Counted from the first letter of the stretch, positions 1-8,976 are shown. The stretch is 64,000 bases of DNA from Prochlorococcus marinus XMU1402 (GCF_017696205.1 NZ_JAAORD010000001.1:806001-870000), one strand, 5' to 3'. Notes: generated from the sequence alone by a model not told the origin. Numbers and translations: made by a program.

Positions 1-1
1 A

Positions 2-1843
2 TATTCTATGGATGATATCGAATCACTTGGATTATTGAAAATGGATTTCTTGGGGCTTAAGAATCTTACGATGATTGAAAAGACAGTTTCTATTATTAAT
101 CAATCTACTGGGAAGAAAATAAATATTGATGAGTTACCTCAAAATGATGGGAAAACCTTTGAGCTTATTGGGAGAGGAGATCTTGAAGGTATTTTTCAAC
201 TTGAATCTTCTGGTATGAAACAGGTTGTTAAGGATTTCAAACCTAACTCTCTTGAGGATATTTCGTCAATACTTGCTCTTTATAGACCTGGTCCTCTTGA
301 TGCAGGCCTTATTCCTAAATTTATAAATCGAAAAAATGGGAATGAAAAGGTCGATTTCCCTCATCCTCTTATTGAGTCAATTCTCACTGAAACCTATGGA
401 ATTATGGTTTACCAAGAACAAATTATGAAAATTGCACAAGACCTGGCAGGTTATTCTTTAGGTGATGCCGATTTACTTCGAAGGGCAATGGGGAAAAAGA
501 AAGTATCTGAAATGGTTAAGCATAGAAGTATTTTTGTAGAAGGTTCTATGAAGAAAGGTGTAAATGAAAAATTAGCAAATGATCTTTTTGATCAAATGGT
601 TTTATTCGCAGAATATTGTTTTAACAAAAGTCATTCAACGGCTTATGGGGCTGTAACTTATCAAACTGCATTTTTAAAAGCCCATTTTCCTGTTGCATAT
701 ATGGCAGCCCTTTTAAGTGTAAATGCAGGCTCTAGCGACAAGATGCAAAGATATATTTCCAATTGTTATTCGATGGGAATAGAAGTTATTTCACCAAGCA
801 TTAATTTTTCAGGGGTTGATTTCACTATTAAAAATAATCAGATTATATTTGGGTTATCTGCAATTAAGAATTTAGGAGATTCCGCAATAAGAAATATAAT
901 TGAAAACCGAAATAGTTTTGGAATCTTTAAGTCATTATCGGATTTGTGCGATCGTTTACCTTCTAGTGTTCTTAACAAAAGAAGTCTTGAATCCTTAATT
1001 CATTGTGGAGCACTAGATGAGTTTTCAAATGATAATAATAGAGCTCAGTTATTGTCAGATCTCGAACACGTTGTTGAGTGGGCCTCTTCAAGAAATCGTG
1101 ATAGATTATCCGGGCAAGGAAATTTATTTGACTCTAAAGAAGAATTTTCTAATATTGCTTTTTCAGATTCACAATTAGCTAAGGTTGATGATTATTCACT
1201 TATTGAAAAGTTAAAGTTAGAAAAGCAGCTCTTAGGCTTTTATTTATCTGATCATCCTCTAAAACATTTAACTAAGCCAGCTAAACTTATTTCTCCCATA
1301 AGCATTTCGCAGTTAGAAGAAACCAAAGATAGAACCAAAGTATCTTTAGTTGGCATGATTCCTGATTTGAAGCAAATCACAACTAGAAAAGGAGATAGGA
1401 TGGCTATAGTCCAGCTAGAAGATCTTTCTGGAAGTTGCGAAGCAGTAGTTTTTCCAAAAACCTATGTAAGATTATCAGAATTTCTTTTGACTGATACTAG
1501 ATTATTATTGTGGGCAACAATTGATAAAAAGAGTGATAAGACTCAATTAATAATTGATGATTGTAGAGAAATAGATAACCTCAAATTGCTTATTATTAAT
1601 CTTGAAAGTTCTCAAGCATCAGATGTAAGAGTACAAAATACTTTGAGAGACTGTTTAATTAAATTTAAACCAGATAAAGGTAGATGTGGAATAAAGATTC
1701 CAGTTTTAGCTGCAGTAAGAAGTAAAAATAGCGTTACCTACGTTAAATTTGGGGAACAATTTTGTATTGGAGATATTCAGGGAGCATGCAAACTATTAGA
1801 AAATAAATCATTTCAAGTTAATTTGAAATCTTTAGTATCCTAG
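2..1843 (+). CDS. dnaE: DNA polymerase III subunit alpha, C-terminal part (5' end outside window)
   Basis: Catalytic alpha subunit of the replicative DNA polymerase III. The frame is already open at the window edge (the codons before the first ATG read Tyr-Ser), so about 613 residues of a protein usually near 1,150-1,200 are present. Visible parts are the end of the palm/fingers (GLLKMDFLGLKNLT, YRPGPLDAGLIPKF), a helix-hairpin-helix region (GLSAIKNLGDSAIRNI) and an OB-fold (VSLVGMIPDLKQITTRKGDR) before the C-terminal tail. The amino-terminal PHP domain and catalytic aspartates lie upstream. Its stop is one base from the end of the convergent PAM68-like gene, so no separate terminator fits between them. 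Confidence 0.95.
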   Translation, partial: YSMDDIESLGLLKMDFLGLKNLTMIEKTVSIINQSTGKKINIDELPQNDGKTFELIGRGDLEGIFQLESSGMKQVVKDFKPNSLEDISSILALYRPGPLDAGLIPKFINRKNGNEKVDFPHPLIESILTETYGIMVYQEQIMKIAQDLAGYSLGDADLLRRAMGKKKVSEMVKHRSIFVEGSMKKGVNEKLANDLFDQMVLFAEYCFNKSHSTAYGAVTYQTAFLKAHFPVAYMAALLSVNAGSSDKMQRYISNCYSMGIEVISPSINFSGVDFTIKNNQIIFGLSAIKNLGDSAIRNIIENRNSFGIFKSLSDLCDRLPSSVLNKRSLESLIHCGALDEFSNDNNRAQLLSDLEHVVEWASSRNRDRLSGQGNLFDSKEEFSNIAFSDSQLAKVDDYSLIEKLKLEKQLLGFYLSDHPLKHLTKPAKLISPISISQLEETKDRTKVSLVGMIPDLKQITTRKGDRMAIVQLEDLSGSCEAVVFPKTYVRLSEFLLTDTRLLLWATIDKKSDKTQLIIDDCREIDNLKLLIINLESSQASDVRVQNTLRDCLIKFKPDKGRCGIKIPVLAAVRSKNSVTYVKFGEQFCIGDIQGACKLLENKSFQVNLKSLVS

Positions 1844-1844
1844 A

Positions 1845-2294
1845 TTAACCATTATCTTCAAAATTTTGAGTTGCAGGTTTAAAGGCTGCTTTTGCTCGTT
1901 CTATATTCAATGGAATATTTTCAATACCGAAAAAAGATCCAGGCTCTTTATCCCAACTAGCTGATAATATTCCAAAACTTAATCCTGCGAGACCTAATAA
2001 GAAAAACAAAGCTGAAACAGCAATTGTTGAGGAAGGAGGTATTTCAGCAATATTTCTTGTAACGATAATGTAGCTAACAACAAAAACCGACATTCCTAAT
2101 ATTGTTGGTATGCCTGCTGTAAAAAAAATTCTTCTCGCCATTCTATCAGCAACATATTTAGGTATCCCATTAGATATTTTCTTTTTGGTAGTTAAAGTAT
2201 TAGATGTTTTTTCTAAATTAGCAAACGCATCTTTCTCAGAAAAAACTTTTTTCTTTTTATTTTGTGTCTTTTTTTTGGATTGCTTTCTTTTCAT
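1845..2294 (-). CDS. PAM68-like photosystem II assembly protein (DUF3464)
   Basis: A 149-residue protein with a very basic, lysine-rich amino terminus (about 45 residues) followed by two membrane segments (around residues 55-75 and 85-110) and a soluble tail carrying SASWDKEPGSFFGIENI, a block typical of the PAM68/DUF3464 family of cyanobacteria and chloroplasts. PAM68 helps assemble photosystem II in the thylakoid membrane; the role here is inferred from the family. It begins with ATG just downstream of rpsO on the same strand (9 bases apart), so the two are probably co-transcribed. It converges on dnaE with a single base between stops. Confidence 0.85.
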   Translation of the reverse strand: MKRKQSKKKTQNKKKKVFSEKDAFANLEKTSNTLTTKKKISNGIPKYVADRMARRIFFTAGIPTILGMSVFVVSYIIVTRNIAEIPPSSTIAVSALFFLLGLAGLSFGILSASWDKEPGSFFGIENIPLNIERAKAAFKPATQNFEDNG

Positions 2295-2303
2295 TAATTG
2301 AAA

Positions 2304-2573
2304 TCATCCTCTGATTCCAATTTTCTTTACTAGATCTTGATATTTCTGAACGTTTTTGTCTTTTATATAGGTTAGTAATCTTTTCCTTTTACCAATCATT
2401 TTTAATAATCCTTGCCTAGAAGCAAAATCATGAATGTTTCCTTGAAGGTGGTCACTTAATTTCGATATTCTTTTAGAAAGCATTGCTACTTGAACTTCAA
2501 CTGATCCTGTATCAGTTGGATGAACCTGATGAGTTTCAATAAGCTCCTGTTTTTCAGCTGTATCTAATGACAT
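2304..2573 (-). CDS. rpsO: 30S ribosomal protein S15
   Basis: An 89-residue protein, exactly the usual length of S15, with the family signatures [20 protein letters not shown] and [19 protein letters not shown], and the basic end [11 protein letters not shown]15 is a primary binder of the 16S rRNA central domain during assembly of the 30S subunit. It starts at ATG and is followed after 9 bases by the PAM68-like gene; ruvA lies 32 bases upstream on the same strand, so a short ribosome/repair/photosystem gene string is likely. S15 often represses its own mRNA in other bacteria; no such structure was worked out here. Confidence 0.97.
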   Translation of the reverse strand: MSLDTAEKQELIETHQVHPTDTGSVEVQVAMLSKRISKLSDHLQGNIHDFASRQGLLKMIGKRKRLLTYIKDKNVQKYQDLVKKIGIRG

Positions 2574-2605
2574 AAAATTTATTTTCCTTAATCCATAATA
2601 CTACG

Positions 2606-3283
2606 TCACATAGATAAATTACTAATATCTTTATCTAGATAATCCATAGCTAATTTCAATAAATTTTCAAATGATAAACTATTTTCTTTTTTATCTAGGA
2701 TATCGACTTCTTTAATAAGAATGGGTAAGATAGTTTTTATTTCTTTATTTTTGTAATTTAATGATTGAAGAGTTAACTGCAGGTCCTCCATCATTTTATT
2801 AATTTCGGGATCCATAATCTCAAATTCATCTTTTCCTTTTTCTTCTTCAAATTGTATTTCACTTTTAAATTTACTTTTTAATTCTAAAATTAGCCGATCA
2901 CTCATTTTTTGCCCTATACCAGGCACGGAACAGATTAATTTTTTGTTTTGAGTTTTTATTGCATTGAAAACTTCACTAATGGAAAATTTATTTAATATCG
3001 CCATTCCAATTTGAGATCCAACACCTCGAATACTTAAAATTTCAATAAAAAAATTCTTTTGATCCTTTGATGTAAAACCAAATAGTAAATCTGAATCTTC
3101 TTTCTTAATATGTTTTATCCAAAGAGTAATATTTTTATTAGTTATCTGATTTGATTTTAATTTGAGAAAAAAGGTTTCTAATATTTGTATTTCGTATCCT
3201 ATTCCTTGACAATTTATTAAAACAAAAAATTTTTGATTTGTTTGCCATAATTCAACAAACTCTCCATTTATCCAGCTAATCAA
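2606..3283 (-). CDS. ruvA: Holliday junction branch migration protein RuvA
   Basis: RuvA (225 residues) binds four-way DNA junctions and loads the RuvB helicase in recombinational repair. The amino-terminal OB-fold begins MISWINGEFVELW, followed by tandem helix-hairpin-helix motifs RGVGSQIGMAILNKF and VPGIGQKMSDRLILELKSK, an acidic linker, and a C-terminal three-helix RuvB-binding domain. The start is TTG, placed directly after the TAA of the upstream gene (positions 3281-3286 carry start and stop back to back), which argues for coupled translation. No ruvB or ruvC is nearby. Confidence 0.92.
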   Translation of the reverse strand: MISWINGEFVELWQTNQKFFVLINCQGIGYEIQILETFFLKLKSNQITNKNITLWIKHIKKEDSDLLFGFTSKDQKNFFIEILSIRGVGSQIGMAILNKFSISEVFNAIKTQNKKLICSVPGIGQKMSDRLILELKSKFKSEIQFEEEKGKDEFEIMDPEINKMMEDLQLTLQSLNYKNKEIKTILPILIKEVDILDKKENSLSFENLLKLAMDYLDKDISNLSM

Positions 3284-3640
3284 TTAACCACCATCCACCT
3301 GACATCCAATTAGTGCCCCTGCTGTACCACCAGCAGGCACTGCCCAAAATCTATCTTTTCCTCTACTGGAGGAAAGTGCTATTCCAGCACCAAGAAGACC
3401 CCCAATAACTGTACCTTCACTACAGTCATTGTCATCAATTTTTTCCACTTGGCGTTGACCTCCACAGGGTATTTCAACATCCATTTCATAACTTTTTACG
3501 TATCCTGGGCTTGATTTTGTCCCAGGAATATATTCCTCTCTATATTCAGTTCTTGTACAGGTTACTGACTTAGGAGTTGTTGCATTAACTTGAACAATAG
3601 GAGAAAAACAAAATAATAAAGCTAAATAGAAAAATTTCAC
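3284..3640 (-). CDS. small secreted protein with glycine-zipper segment
   Basis: A 118-residue protein starting with GTG. Residues 1-20 form a signal peptide (hydrophobic LALLFCFSPIVQV, then an Ala-type cleavage site, VNA/TT). The mature part has a region with two cysteines and many charged residues, a DDNDC segment, then a glycine-rich stretch (GTVIGGLLGAGIAL, AVPAGGTAGALIGCQ) like the glycine-zipper segments of small envelope proteins. Four cysteines in the mature part could form disulphides. The exact function is not recognised; a periplasmic or outer-membrane location is inferred. Its stop abuts the TTG start of ruvA. Confidence 0.75.
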   Translation of the reverse strand: MKFFYLALLFCFSPIVQVNATTPKSVTCTRTEYREEYIPGTKSSPGYVKSYEMDVEIPCGGQRQVEKIDDNDCSEGTVIGGLLGAGIALSSSRGKDRFWAVPAGGTAGALIGCQVDGG

Positions 3641-3665
3641 CGTTTTTTATTATTCTTATATTATT

Positions 3666-4556
3666 CTATGTCTTTTTGATTATTTTGGTAGTGGATATAA
3701 TAGTTCCTAATAAAACTAGTGTGGCCCCTATTAAAAAGTTTATGTTTATTATTTCACTAAAAAACAAAATTCCCCAAATTGAGCCGAATAAAACTTGCAA
3801 ATAGTTAATTGTTGAGGCTTCGGTAGCAGGTAAATTTTTTAATCCTATAGTTAAGAAAGTCTGACCTAATTGAGTAAATAAGCCAATTCCAATTATCCAT
3901 ACTAATTCATTCCAATTAGGGGTAACCCAGTTCATTAATACAATTGGCAATAAAGTTATAAAAGAAATAAGTGGAAAATATTGAATAATTACATAAACAT
4001 CTTCAGTAAATGAAAGTTTCTTAACTGTAACGTAAGCTAATGCAGTGCATATAGCTCCAATAAATGCTATTGAAATCGAAACATTTTCAATTTCAACGTT
4101 TATATTTGATAACTGACTTGGATTTAATATTATTAATATTCCAATCCAGCCAATAATTAAGGCAAAAATTATATTCCTAGTTATTTTTTCGTTTATAAAT
4201 ATGCCAGCAAATATAGATATAAATATAGGATATGTGTACTGAATGACAGTAGATATACTAAGGGGCATATTTCTTATCGCATAAAAAATACAAACTAAAG
4301 CTAAAGTTCCTAAAACACCTCTTAAGATAAGTAAAGGTCTATTTTTGCCCCAAGGATTTATATTTTTTAGATTAATTATAAATAATGTAATAATTAAACT
4401 TAACAATGATCTGAATAAAACCAACTCATAAATAGGTATCCTTTTATCAATATTTTTTACACACAATGTCATCAAACTAAAGAAGAATGAAGCAAATACC
4501 AAATTAAACTTATTCAGTGAATTAAATTTTTTTTCTAATACGGTAATATTTATCAT
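3666..4556 (-). CDS. EamA/DMT-family membrane transporter
   Basis: A 296-residue, almost wholly hydrophobic protein with about ten predicted membrane helices arranged as two repeats of five, the layout of EamA (drug/metabolite transporter) proteins. Typical family words are seen: FRSLLSLIITLFI near the first repeat, ISTVIQYTYPIFISIFAGIF, and ATEASTINYLQVLFGSIWG in the second repeat. The substrate cannot be told from sequence; members export amino acids, nucleotide sugars or other small molecules. The start is ATG. It is divergent from dnaG, with 93 bases between the two starts holding both promoters. Confidence 0.85.
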   Translation of the reverse strand: MINITVLEKKFNSLNKFNLVFASFFFSLMTLCVKNIDKRIPIYELVLFRSLLSLIITLFIINLKNINPWGKNRPLLILRGVLGTLALVCIFYAIRNMPLSISTVIQYTYPIFISIFAGIFINEKITRNIIFALIIGWIGILIILNPSQLSNINVEIENVSISIAFIGAICTALAYVTVKKLSFTEDVYVIIQYFPLISFITLLPIVLMNWVTPNWNELVWIIGIGLFTQLGQTFLTIGLKNLPATEASTINYLQVLFGSIWGILFFSEIININFLIGATLVLLGTIISTTKIIKKT

Positions 4557-4649
4557 TTAAAAATATTTTTATTGTGAAATTAAGTAGATTCTTATTTGAT
4601 TTTGACCTATAACAAATAAATCATTATTTATTTTTTGATAAAAATCTCA

Positions 4650-6683
4650 ATGGTTCATTCTATACACCCAAGAACTATTCAAGAGGTTAAGGAAAAGGCA
4701 GATATTGTTGATGTTATATCTGAACATATTGTTCTTAAGAAAAAAGGCAAGGAATTTGTTGGAATTTGTCCTTTTCATGATGATACTAAGCCATCTATGA
4801 CTGTATCACCAACTAAACAATTCTATTATTGTTTTTCTTGTGGTGCTGGTGGAAACTCTATTAAATTTTTAATGGAATTTACACGGGCAAATTTTTCAGA
4901 TGTTGTACTTTCTCTCGCTAAAAAAAATAATATTAATGTTGAAAATCTTGAGGGTCCCCAAGTTGAAGCTTATAAAAAACAATTATCTAGAAAGGAAGAG
5001 CTTTATAAAATTTTAAGAGTCACTAAAAATTGGTTCAAGTCTCAATTAAATAATTCTTCTGGTTTTGAAGCTATGAAATATTTAACATCAAAGAGAAACT
5101 TTAGTGACAAGATTATTGATGATTTTGAATTAGGTTTTGCCCCAAATTCATGGAATAACTTATTTGACTATCTATCAAAGGTAGAAAAGTTTCCTATTAA
5201 TTTAATATTAGCTTCAGGTCTTGCAATTTCTAAAGATAAATCTGACAAGATATATGATCGTTTTAGAAATAGATTAATTGTTCCAATACATGATATGCAG
5301 GGAAGAGTAGTTGCTTTTGGAGGAAGATCTCTTGATGACCAAGAACCCAAATATCTTAATTCACCAGAATCAGAGATATTTGAAAAGGGAAAAATGTTGT
5401 TTGCATTTGAAAAAGCTTCAAGCAATATTAGAAAAAATGATAAAGCTATTATTGTTGAAGGCTACTTTGATGTTATTTCTCTTCACTCAAAGGGTATTTC
5501 TAATTCTGTGGCTTCTCTCGGTACCGCATTAAATAAGTATCAAATTTCTCAACTATGTAGATGCACAGATAATAAAAATATAATTTTGAATTTTGATTCT
5601 GATAGTGCAGGAATTTCAGCTACAAAAAGAGTAATAAAAGAAGTCGAAAGCTTATCTCTCCATGATCAAATTAATCTAAAGATACTTCAACTAAGTCATT
5701 TTAAAGATCCTGATGAATATTTGAATAGTCATACCCCTGAAGATTATTTCAATTTAATTGATAATTCATCCTTTTGGATTGATTGGGAGATTGATCAGAT
5801 TTTTAAAGATAAGGATTTAACTAAATCTGAAGTTTTCCAGAGTGTTATATTTTCATTGGTAAAATTGTTGAGTAAATTACCTCAATCATCAACTAGAACT
5901 CATTATTTACAAAAAGTTTCCGAACAATTAAGTAAGGGACAAGCTAGGCTAGCAATACAGTTTGAACAGGATTTAAGAAATCAAGTTAAGGGATTTCGTT
6001 GGCATGGTAGATCAAAAAAATTTGAACAACCAAATGAAATCTCTCGAAGAGAAAAAAATGAATCGGAAATAATTTTTTATTATTTACACTGTCCTGATCT
6101 CAGGCTATTTATTCGTGATGAATTTCTCAAAAGAGAAATTAATGGTTTTAATACTTCTTATATTCAAAGTTTATGGGAAGCTATTTCAAAAATTGAACAA
6201 AATATTTTAGGTTTAAACTACTTAAATGATTTAAAACAAACAAATAGTCAAATTCTTCAAAAAGATTTTTCTTCTGTTAATTTAATTTCACTTCTGCCTG
6301 ACTACGTAGTTCTTAATTCTCCTGAATCATCAAATAAAATTAATATTTTTATTAATCCAAATGAATTGTTCTTAACATTGCTGAGTAATCCTAAAGACAA
6401 TTTACTTGGAACATTATCACTTCTTGAGAAATATAATTCTCTAAAAAGATGTAGACACTTGATCGAATCTTGGGGATCTCAAAGATTAAAAACTTTAGAA
6501 AATTGTATATCTATTCTAATCGATAGTCCTTCTTCAGGCTCATCAAATACAAATAAAGAGATAGATGATCTTTTTAAGGATTTAAACTCAGATGCTATTA
6601 AATTTCAGGAATTATATTACTTAGAGAGAGAACATATAAACTTTTTAGATAAGCAACGTTGTGGCAATTTCGCCGCTAGTTAA
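4650..6683 (+). CDS. dnaG: DNA primase
   Basis: Primase makes RNA primers for replication. From the ATG at 4650 it has 677 residues. A TTG five codons upstream is also in frame, but the ATG gives the usual start MVHSIHPRTIQEVKEKADIV. The CHC2 zinc-binding domain (CPFHDDTKPSMTVSP, then YYCFSCGAGGN) comes first, then the catalytic core with a Toprim fold (KAIIVEGYFDVISLHSKG and the acidic NFDSDSAG) and a long C-terminal helicase-interaction region. The gene is divergent from the EamA transporter and converges on the HExxH gene after 16 bases. Confidence 0.96.
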   Translation: MVHSIHPRTIQEVKEKADIVDVISEHIVLKKKGKEFVGICPFHDDTKPSMTVSPTKQFYYCFSCGAGGNSIKFLMEFTRANFSDVVLSLAKKNNINVENLEGPQVEAYKKQLSRKEELYKILRVTKNWFKSQLNNSSGFEAMKYLTSKRNFSDKIIDDFELGFAPNSWNNLFDYLSKVEKFPINLILASGLAISKDKSDKIYDRFRNRLIVPIHDMQGRVVAFGGRSLDDQEPKYLNSPESEIFEKGKMLFAFEKASSNIRKNDKAIIVEGYFDVISLHSKGISNSVASLGTALNKYQISQLCRCTDNKNIILNFDSDSAGISATKRVIKEVESLSLHDQINLKILQLSHFKDPDEYLNSHTPEDYFNLIDNSSFWIDWEIDQIFKDKDLTKSEVFQSVIFSLVKLLSKLPQSSTRTHYLQKVSEQLSKGQARLAIQFEQDLRNQVKGFRWHGRSKKFEQPNEISRREKNESEIIFYYLHCPDLRLFIRDEFLKREINGFNTSYIQSLWEAISKIEQNILGLNYLNDLKQTNSQILQKDFSSVNLISLLPDYVVLNSPESSNKINIFINPNELFLTLLSNPKDNLLGTLSLLEKYNSLKRCRHLIESWGSQRLKTLENCISILIDSPSSGSSNTNKEIDDLFKDLNSDAIKFQELYYLEREHINFLDKQRCGNFAAS

Positions 6684-6699
6684 TATGTTTTCTTTAAAT

Positions 6700-7167
6700 T
6701 TATAGGCAGTATTTTTTAATCATTCTTTTTACCTTTTTGGGTTTGTCTTCAAGAACATAAGCTTCTACTTCTTTTGCATAATTCCCAGAAAAATTTGAAG
6801 TAGAAAACTCTAATGCTTTTCTCTTACTTTGATGCAATTTACTTTCTAATTTTTTTATATCCCCTATTGTTTTATTGTTGTTACATCTTTGTATCACATG
6901 AGTTACTTCATGTCTTAATGCTTTTCTTATTGCCCTTTCTGTTTTGAAGTTATCTTTGCTTAGTAGTTGTTTTTTATTTCTATAACTCGTTTTCCTTTTT
7001 GCATTTTCAGTACATATTATTATTTTTTTTTCTTCAAAATTATGTAGTCCTTTTATTTCTTTGTTTAAGAGACATTCAATTTTATTTTCTTCAACTACGT
7101 AGTTTGCTTTTACTACTAAGTCAAGAATCTCTTTATCTAATTTGCTCAAAAATATTATAAATTCCAT
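6700..7167 (-). CDS. putative HExxH zinc-metallopeptidase-like protein downstream of umuC
   Basis: A 155-residue soluble, basic protein that I cannot assign to a named family. It has a clear zincin motif, RHEVTHVIQRC (His86, Glu87, His90), and a possible third zinc ligand about 45 residues on in AKEVEAYVLED (Glu133 or Glu135). No signal peptide or membrane helix is seen, so it is probably cytoplasmic. It begins with ATG only 10 bases after the umuC stop on the same strand, so it is most likely the third gene of the umuD-umuC transcript and may share its SOS control. Peptidase activity is inferred from the motif only; a domesticated phage protein is another possibility. Confidence 0.7.
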   Translation of the reverse strand: MEFIIFLSKLDKEILDLVVKANYVVEENKIECLLNKEIKGLHNFEEKKIIICTENAKRKTSYRNKKQLLSKDNFKTERAIRKALRHEVTHVIQRCNNNKTIGDIKKLESKLHQSKRKALEFSTSNFSGNYAKEVEAYVLEDKPKKVKRMIKKYCL

Positions 7168-7177
7168 TTTATTTTGT

Positions 7178-8464
7178 TTATTTCACTATAGTTGGTATCT
7201 GTTCTATATCAGTTGTAGATGAGCGACTTAAGAAATTCTTATTCATCATCCAACTTTGTGGATTTTTTGTAATGGCCCATGTAATTGCATTGTTCTTAAA
7301 TCTTTTATTTAATAAATCAATTGTTCTCATAAGATTTTTTGATTTTTTTAGGTCTTTATGAGATTTGTAATTGATAACTGATTGCTGTAAATATTCGCTA
7401 TTTGTTAAATCCTGCATTAAAACTCCAGCTTTTGAGAATTTATATTCGGGATTATAAATTTCTTTAGATAATTCAACTACTATTTTTAAAATATTGTTTG
7501 TGTCATCTGTTGCATTTATAAGTTTTCTATGAGCACTTCTTTGATAATTTTGACTTGAATATTTACTGGTTCTAGCAAATACTCTAATATTAGATGATTG
7601 CAAATTCTGACTTCTCATTTTTTCAGACGCTTTTATTGCGTGAGTTGCCAGTGCTTGAGTTAAGTCTTCTAATTTTGTGATAGGCGTGCCGAAACTCCTG
7701 CTCATCTGAATTTCTTTTTTTGATTTCTTGTTTTTTTCTATAGGCAGGCATCTATGGCCTTTCAGTTCTAATTGCAGTCTTTTCCCTACGATGCCTAATT
7801 TCTTAGTGATTTCATTTTCTTCCATATCTCTTAATTCTCTCGCATTTTTAATACCTTTACTTTGTAACCAATTAGAGGTTTGTTTCCCGACTCCCCATAT
7901 CTTATCTATACTAATTCTTTTCAAATAATTATTCTCATTTTCGGTTCTAGTTAAATCAAATATTCCAGCTGAATAATCAATATTTTTAGCTAGTTTATTA
8001 GCAATTTTTGCTCTTACTTTATTTTCTCCTATTCCTACTGTTATGGTAATCCCTAGATTCTGATATATTAATGATCTTATGCTTCTTGCCCAAGGATATA
8101 GATTTTCGTCATTAGGTCTAGAAATAGAGATAAATGCTTCGTCAATAGAATAAATTTCTATCTGTTCACAGTAGTTTTTCAGTAAATTCATTAGTCTTCT
8201 GCTCATATCACCATAAAGCGAGTAGTTTGAGCTTAAGACCGCTACATCTAATTTATTTAATCTTTCTTTGACCTTAAAATACGGAGTTCCCATTTTAATT
8301 TTTAAAGCTCGCGCTTCAGGACTTCTCGCAATGATACATCCGTCATTATTAGATAAAATTACTACTGGTTTATTTCTCAAATGAGGGTTAATATTTTGCT
8401 CACATGACGCGTAAAAATTATTAGCATCTATAAGAGCTATTGCATCAATATTTGAAGTTCTCAT
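7178..8464 (-). CDS. umuC: DNA polymerase V catalytic subunit UmuC (Y-family)
   Basis: Error-prone Y-family polymerase used for translesion synthesis after DNA damage; 428 residues, close to E. coli UmuC. The palm shows the metal-binding Asp13 in ALIDANNFYASCEQ and the catalytic SIDEAFIS (Asp108, Glu109). A helix-hairpin-helix segment (IWGVGKQTSNWLQSKGI) and little-finger domain follow, and the end reads SWMMNKNFLSRSSTTDIEQI as in the family. Where E. coli UmuC has its clamp-binding QLNLF, this protein reads YLQQSVI, so clamp contact may be weaker or shifted. The gene overlaps umuD by 4 bases (ATGA-type). Confidence 0.95.
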   Translation of the reverse strand: MRTSNIDAIALIDANNFYASCEQNINPHLRNKPVVILSNNDGCIIARSPEARALKIKMGTPYFKVKERLNKLDVAVLSSNYSLYGDMSRRLMNLLKNYCEQIEIYSIDEAFISISRPNDENLYPWARSIRSLIYQNLGITITVGIGENKVRAKIANKLAKNIDYSAGIFDLTRTENENNYLKRISIDKIWGVGKQTSNWLQSKGIKNARELRDMEENEITKKLGIVGKRLQLELKGHRCLPIEKNKKSKKEIQMSRSFGTPITKLEDLTQALATHAIKASEKMRSQNLQSSNIRVFARTSKYSSQNYQRSAHRKLINATDDTNNILKIVVELSKEIYNPEYKFSKAGVLMQDLTNSEYLQQSVINYKSHKDLKKSKNLMRTIDLLNKRFKNNAITWAITKNPQSWMMNKNFLSRSSTTDIEQIPTIVK

Positions 8465-8877
8465 AAATAGCTATGTATTGAATAAATAACAACTCCCCAT
8501 ATCTGTACATCAATATGGTTTTTAAATCTAAAATCAGGATAATTATGATTTTCTGCTTTTAAATATAATTCATTATTTTTTATAGATAATCTTTTTATTG
8601 TAAATTCTCCGTCTATCATTGCAATGATGATATTCCCTGGCCTGGCTGTTAAGCTCTTGTCTACTATTATTAAATCTTTATCTTTAATTCCTGCATTTAT
8701 CATTGAGTCACCTTTAACTCTAAGAAAAAAAGTGCTAAACGGATTAGATATTAAATGTTCGTTTAAATCAATATTTTCTTCTGTATAGTCATCTGCAGGA
8801 GAAGGAAACCCTGCTGATACGGAATCAGTTAATAAGGGGATTTTAAATTTTTTAGTAGTCGAATCTAAATAATCCAA
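8461..8877 (-). CDS. umuD: UmuD, self-cleaving subunit of DNA polymerase V
   Basis: LexA-like S24 peptidase that cleaves itself on RecA filaments; the product UmuD' then joins UmuC to form Pol V. 138 residues. The cleavage site is Ala22-Gly23 in SVSAGFPSPADDY (Cys-Gly in E. coli). The catalytic dyad is Ser58 in VKGDSMI and Lys95 in GEFTIKRL, 37 residues apart as in E. coli. The start is TTG at 8877; no ATG or GTG lies upstream before an in-frame stop. A LexA-type palindrome sits 13 bases before the start. The gene overlaps umuC by 4 bases. Confidence 0.93.
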   Translation of the reverse strand: MDYLDSTTKKFKIPLLTDSVSAGFPSPADDYTEENIDLNEHLISNPFSTFFLRVKGDSMINAGIKDKDLIIVDKSLTARPGNIIIAMIDGEFTIKRLSIKNNELYLKAENHNYPDFRFKNHIDVQIWGVVIYSIHSYL

Positions 8878-8889
8878 GATTTAAGCTAA

Positions 8890-8905
8890 TAGTATATATG
8901 TACTA
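8890..8905 (-). promoter_or_regulatory. probable LexA (SOS) operator of umuDC
   Basis: The 16-base sequence TAGTATATATGTACTA is close to a perfect palindrome and differs by one base from the cyanobacterial LexA pattern AGTAC-N4-GTACT. It lies 13-28 bases before the TTG start of umuD, where a bound repressor would block transcription. Presence of the palindrome is read directly; LexA binding is inferred from the pattern and from the SOS nature of umuDC. Confidence 0.75.
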
Positions 8906-8976
8906 TATAGCAAAAAATCAAAAAATAGTTAGTTATTAAACTTTTATAGATTAATTTTAGATTGAATCTAATCTTT

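Noticed and set aside
4635-4649. TTG start of dnaG five codons upstream
   Set aside because: The ATG at 4650 gives the standard primase start.
6700-7167. HExxH gene as part of a prophage
   Set aside because: No integrase, capsid or other phage gene is nearby; the gene sits in an ordinary chromosomal run.
8957-8972. palindrome TTAGATT-G-AATCTAA next to rlmH
   Set aside because: The loop is one base and there is no T-run, so it is not a terminator; AT-rich chance symmetry is likely.
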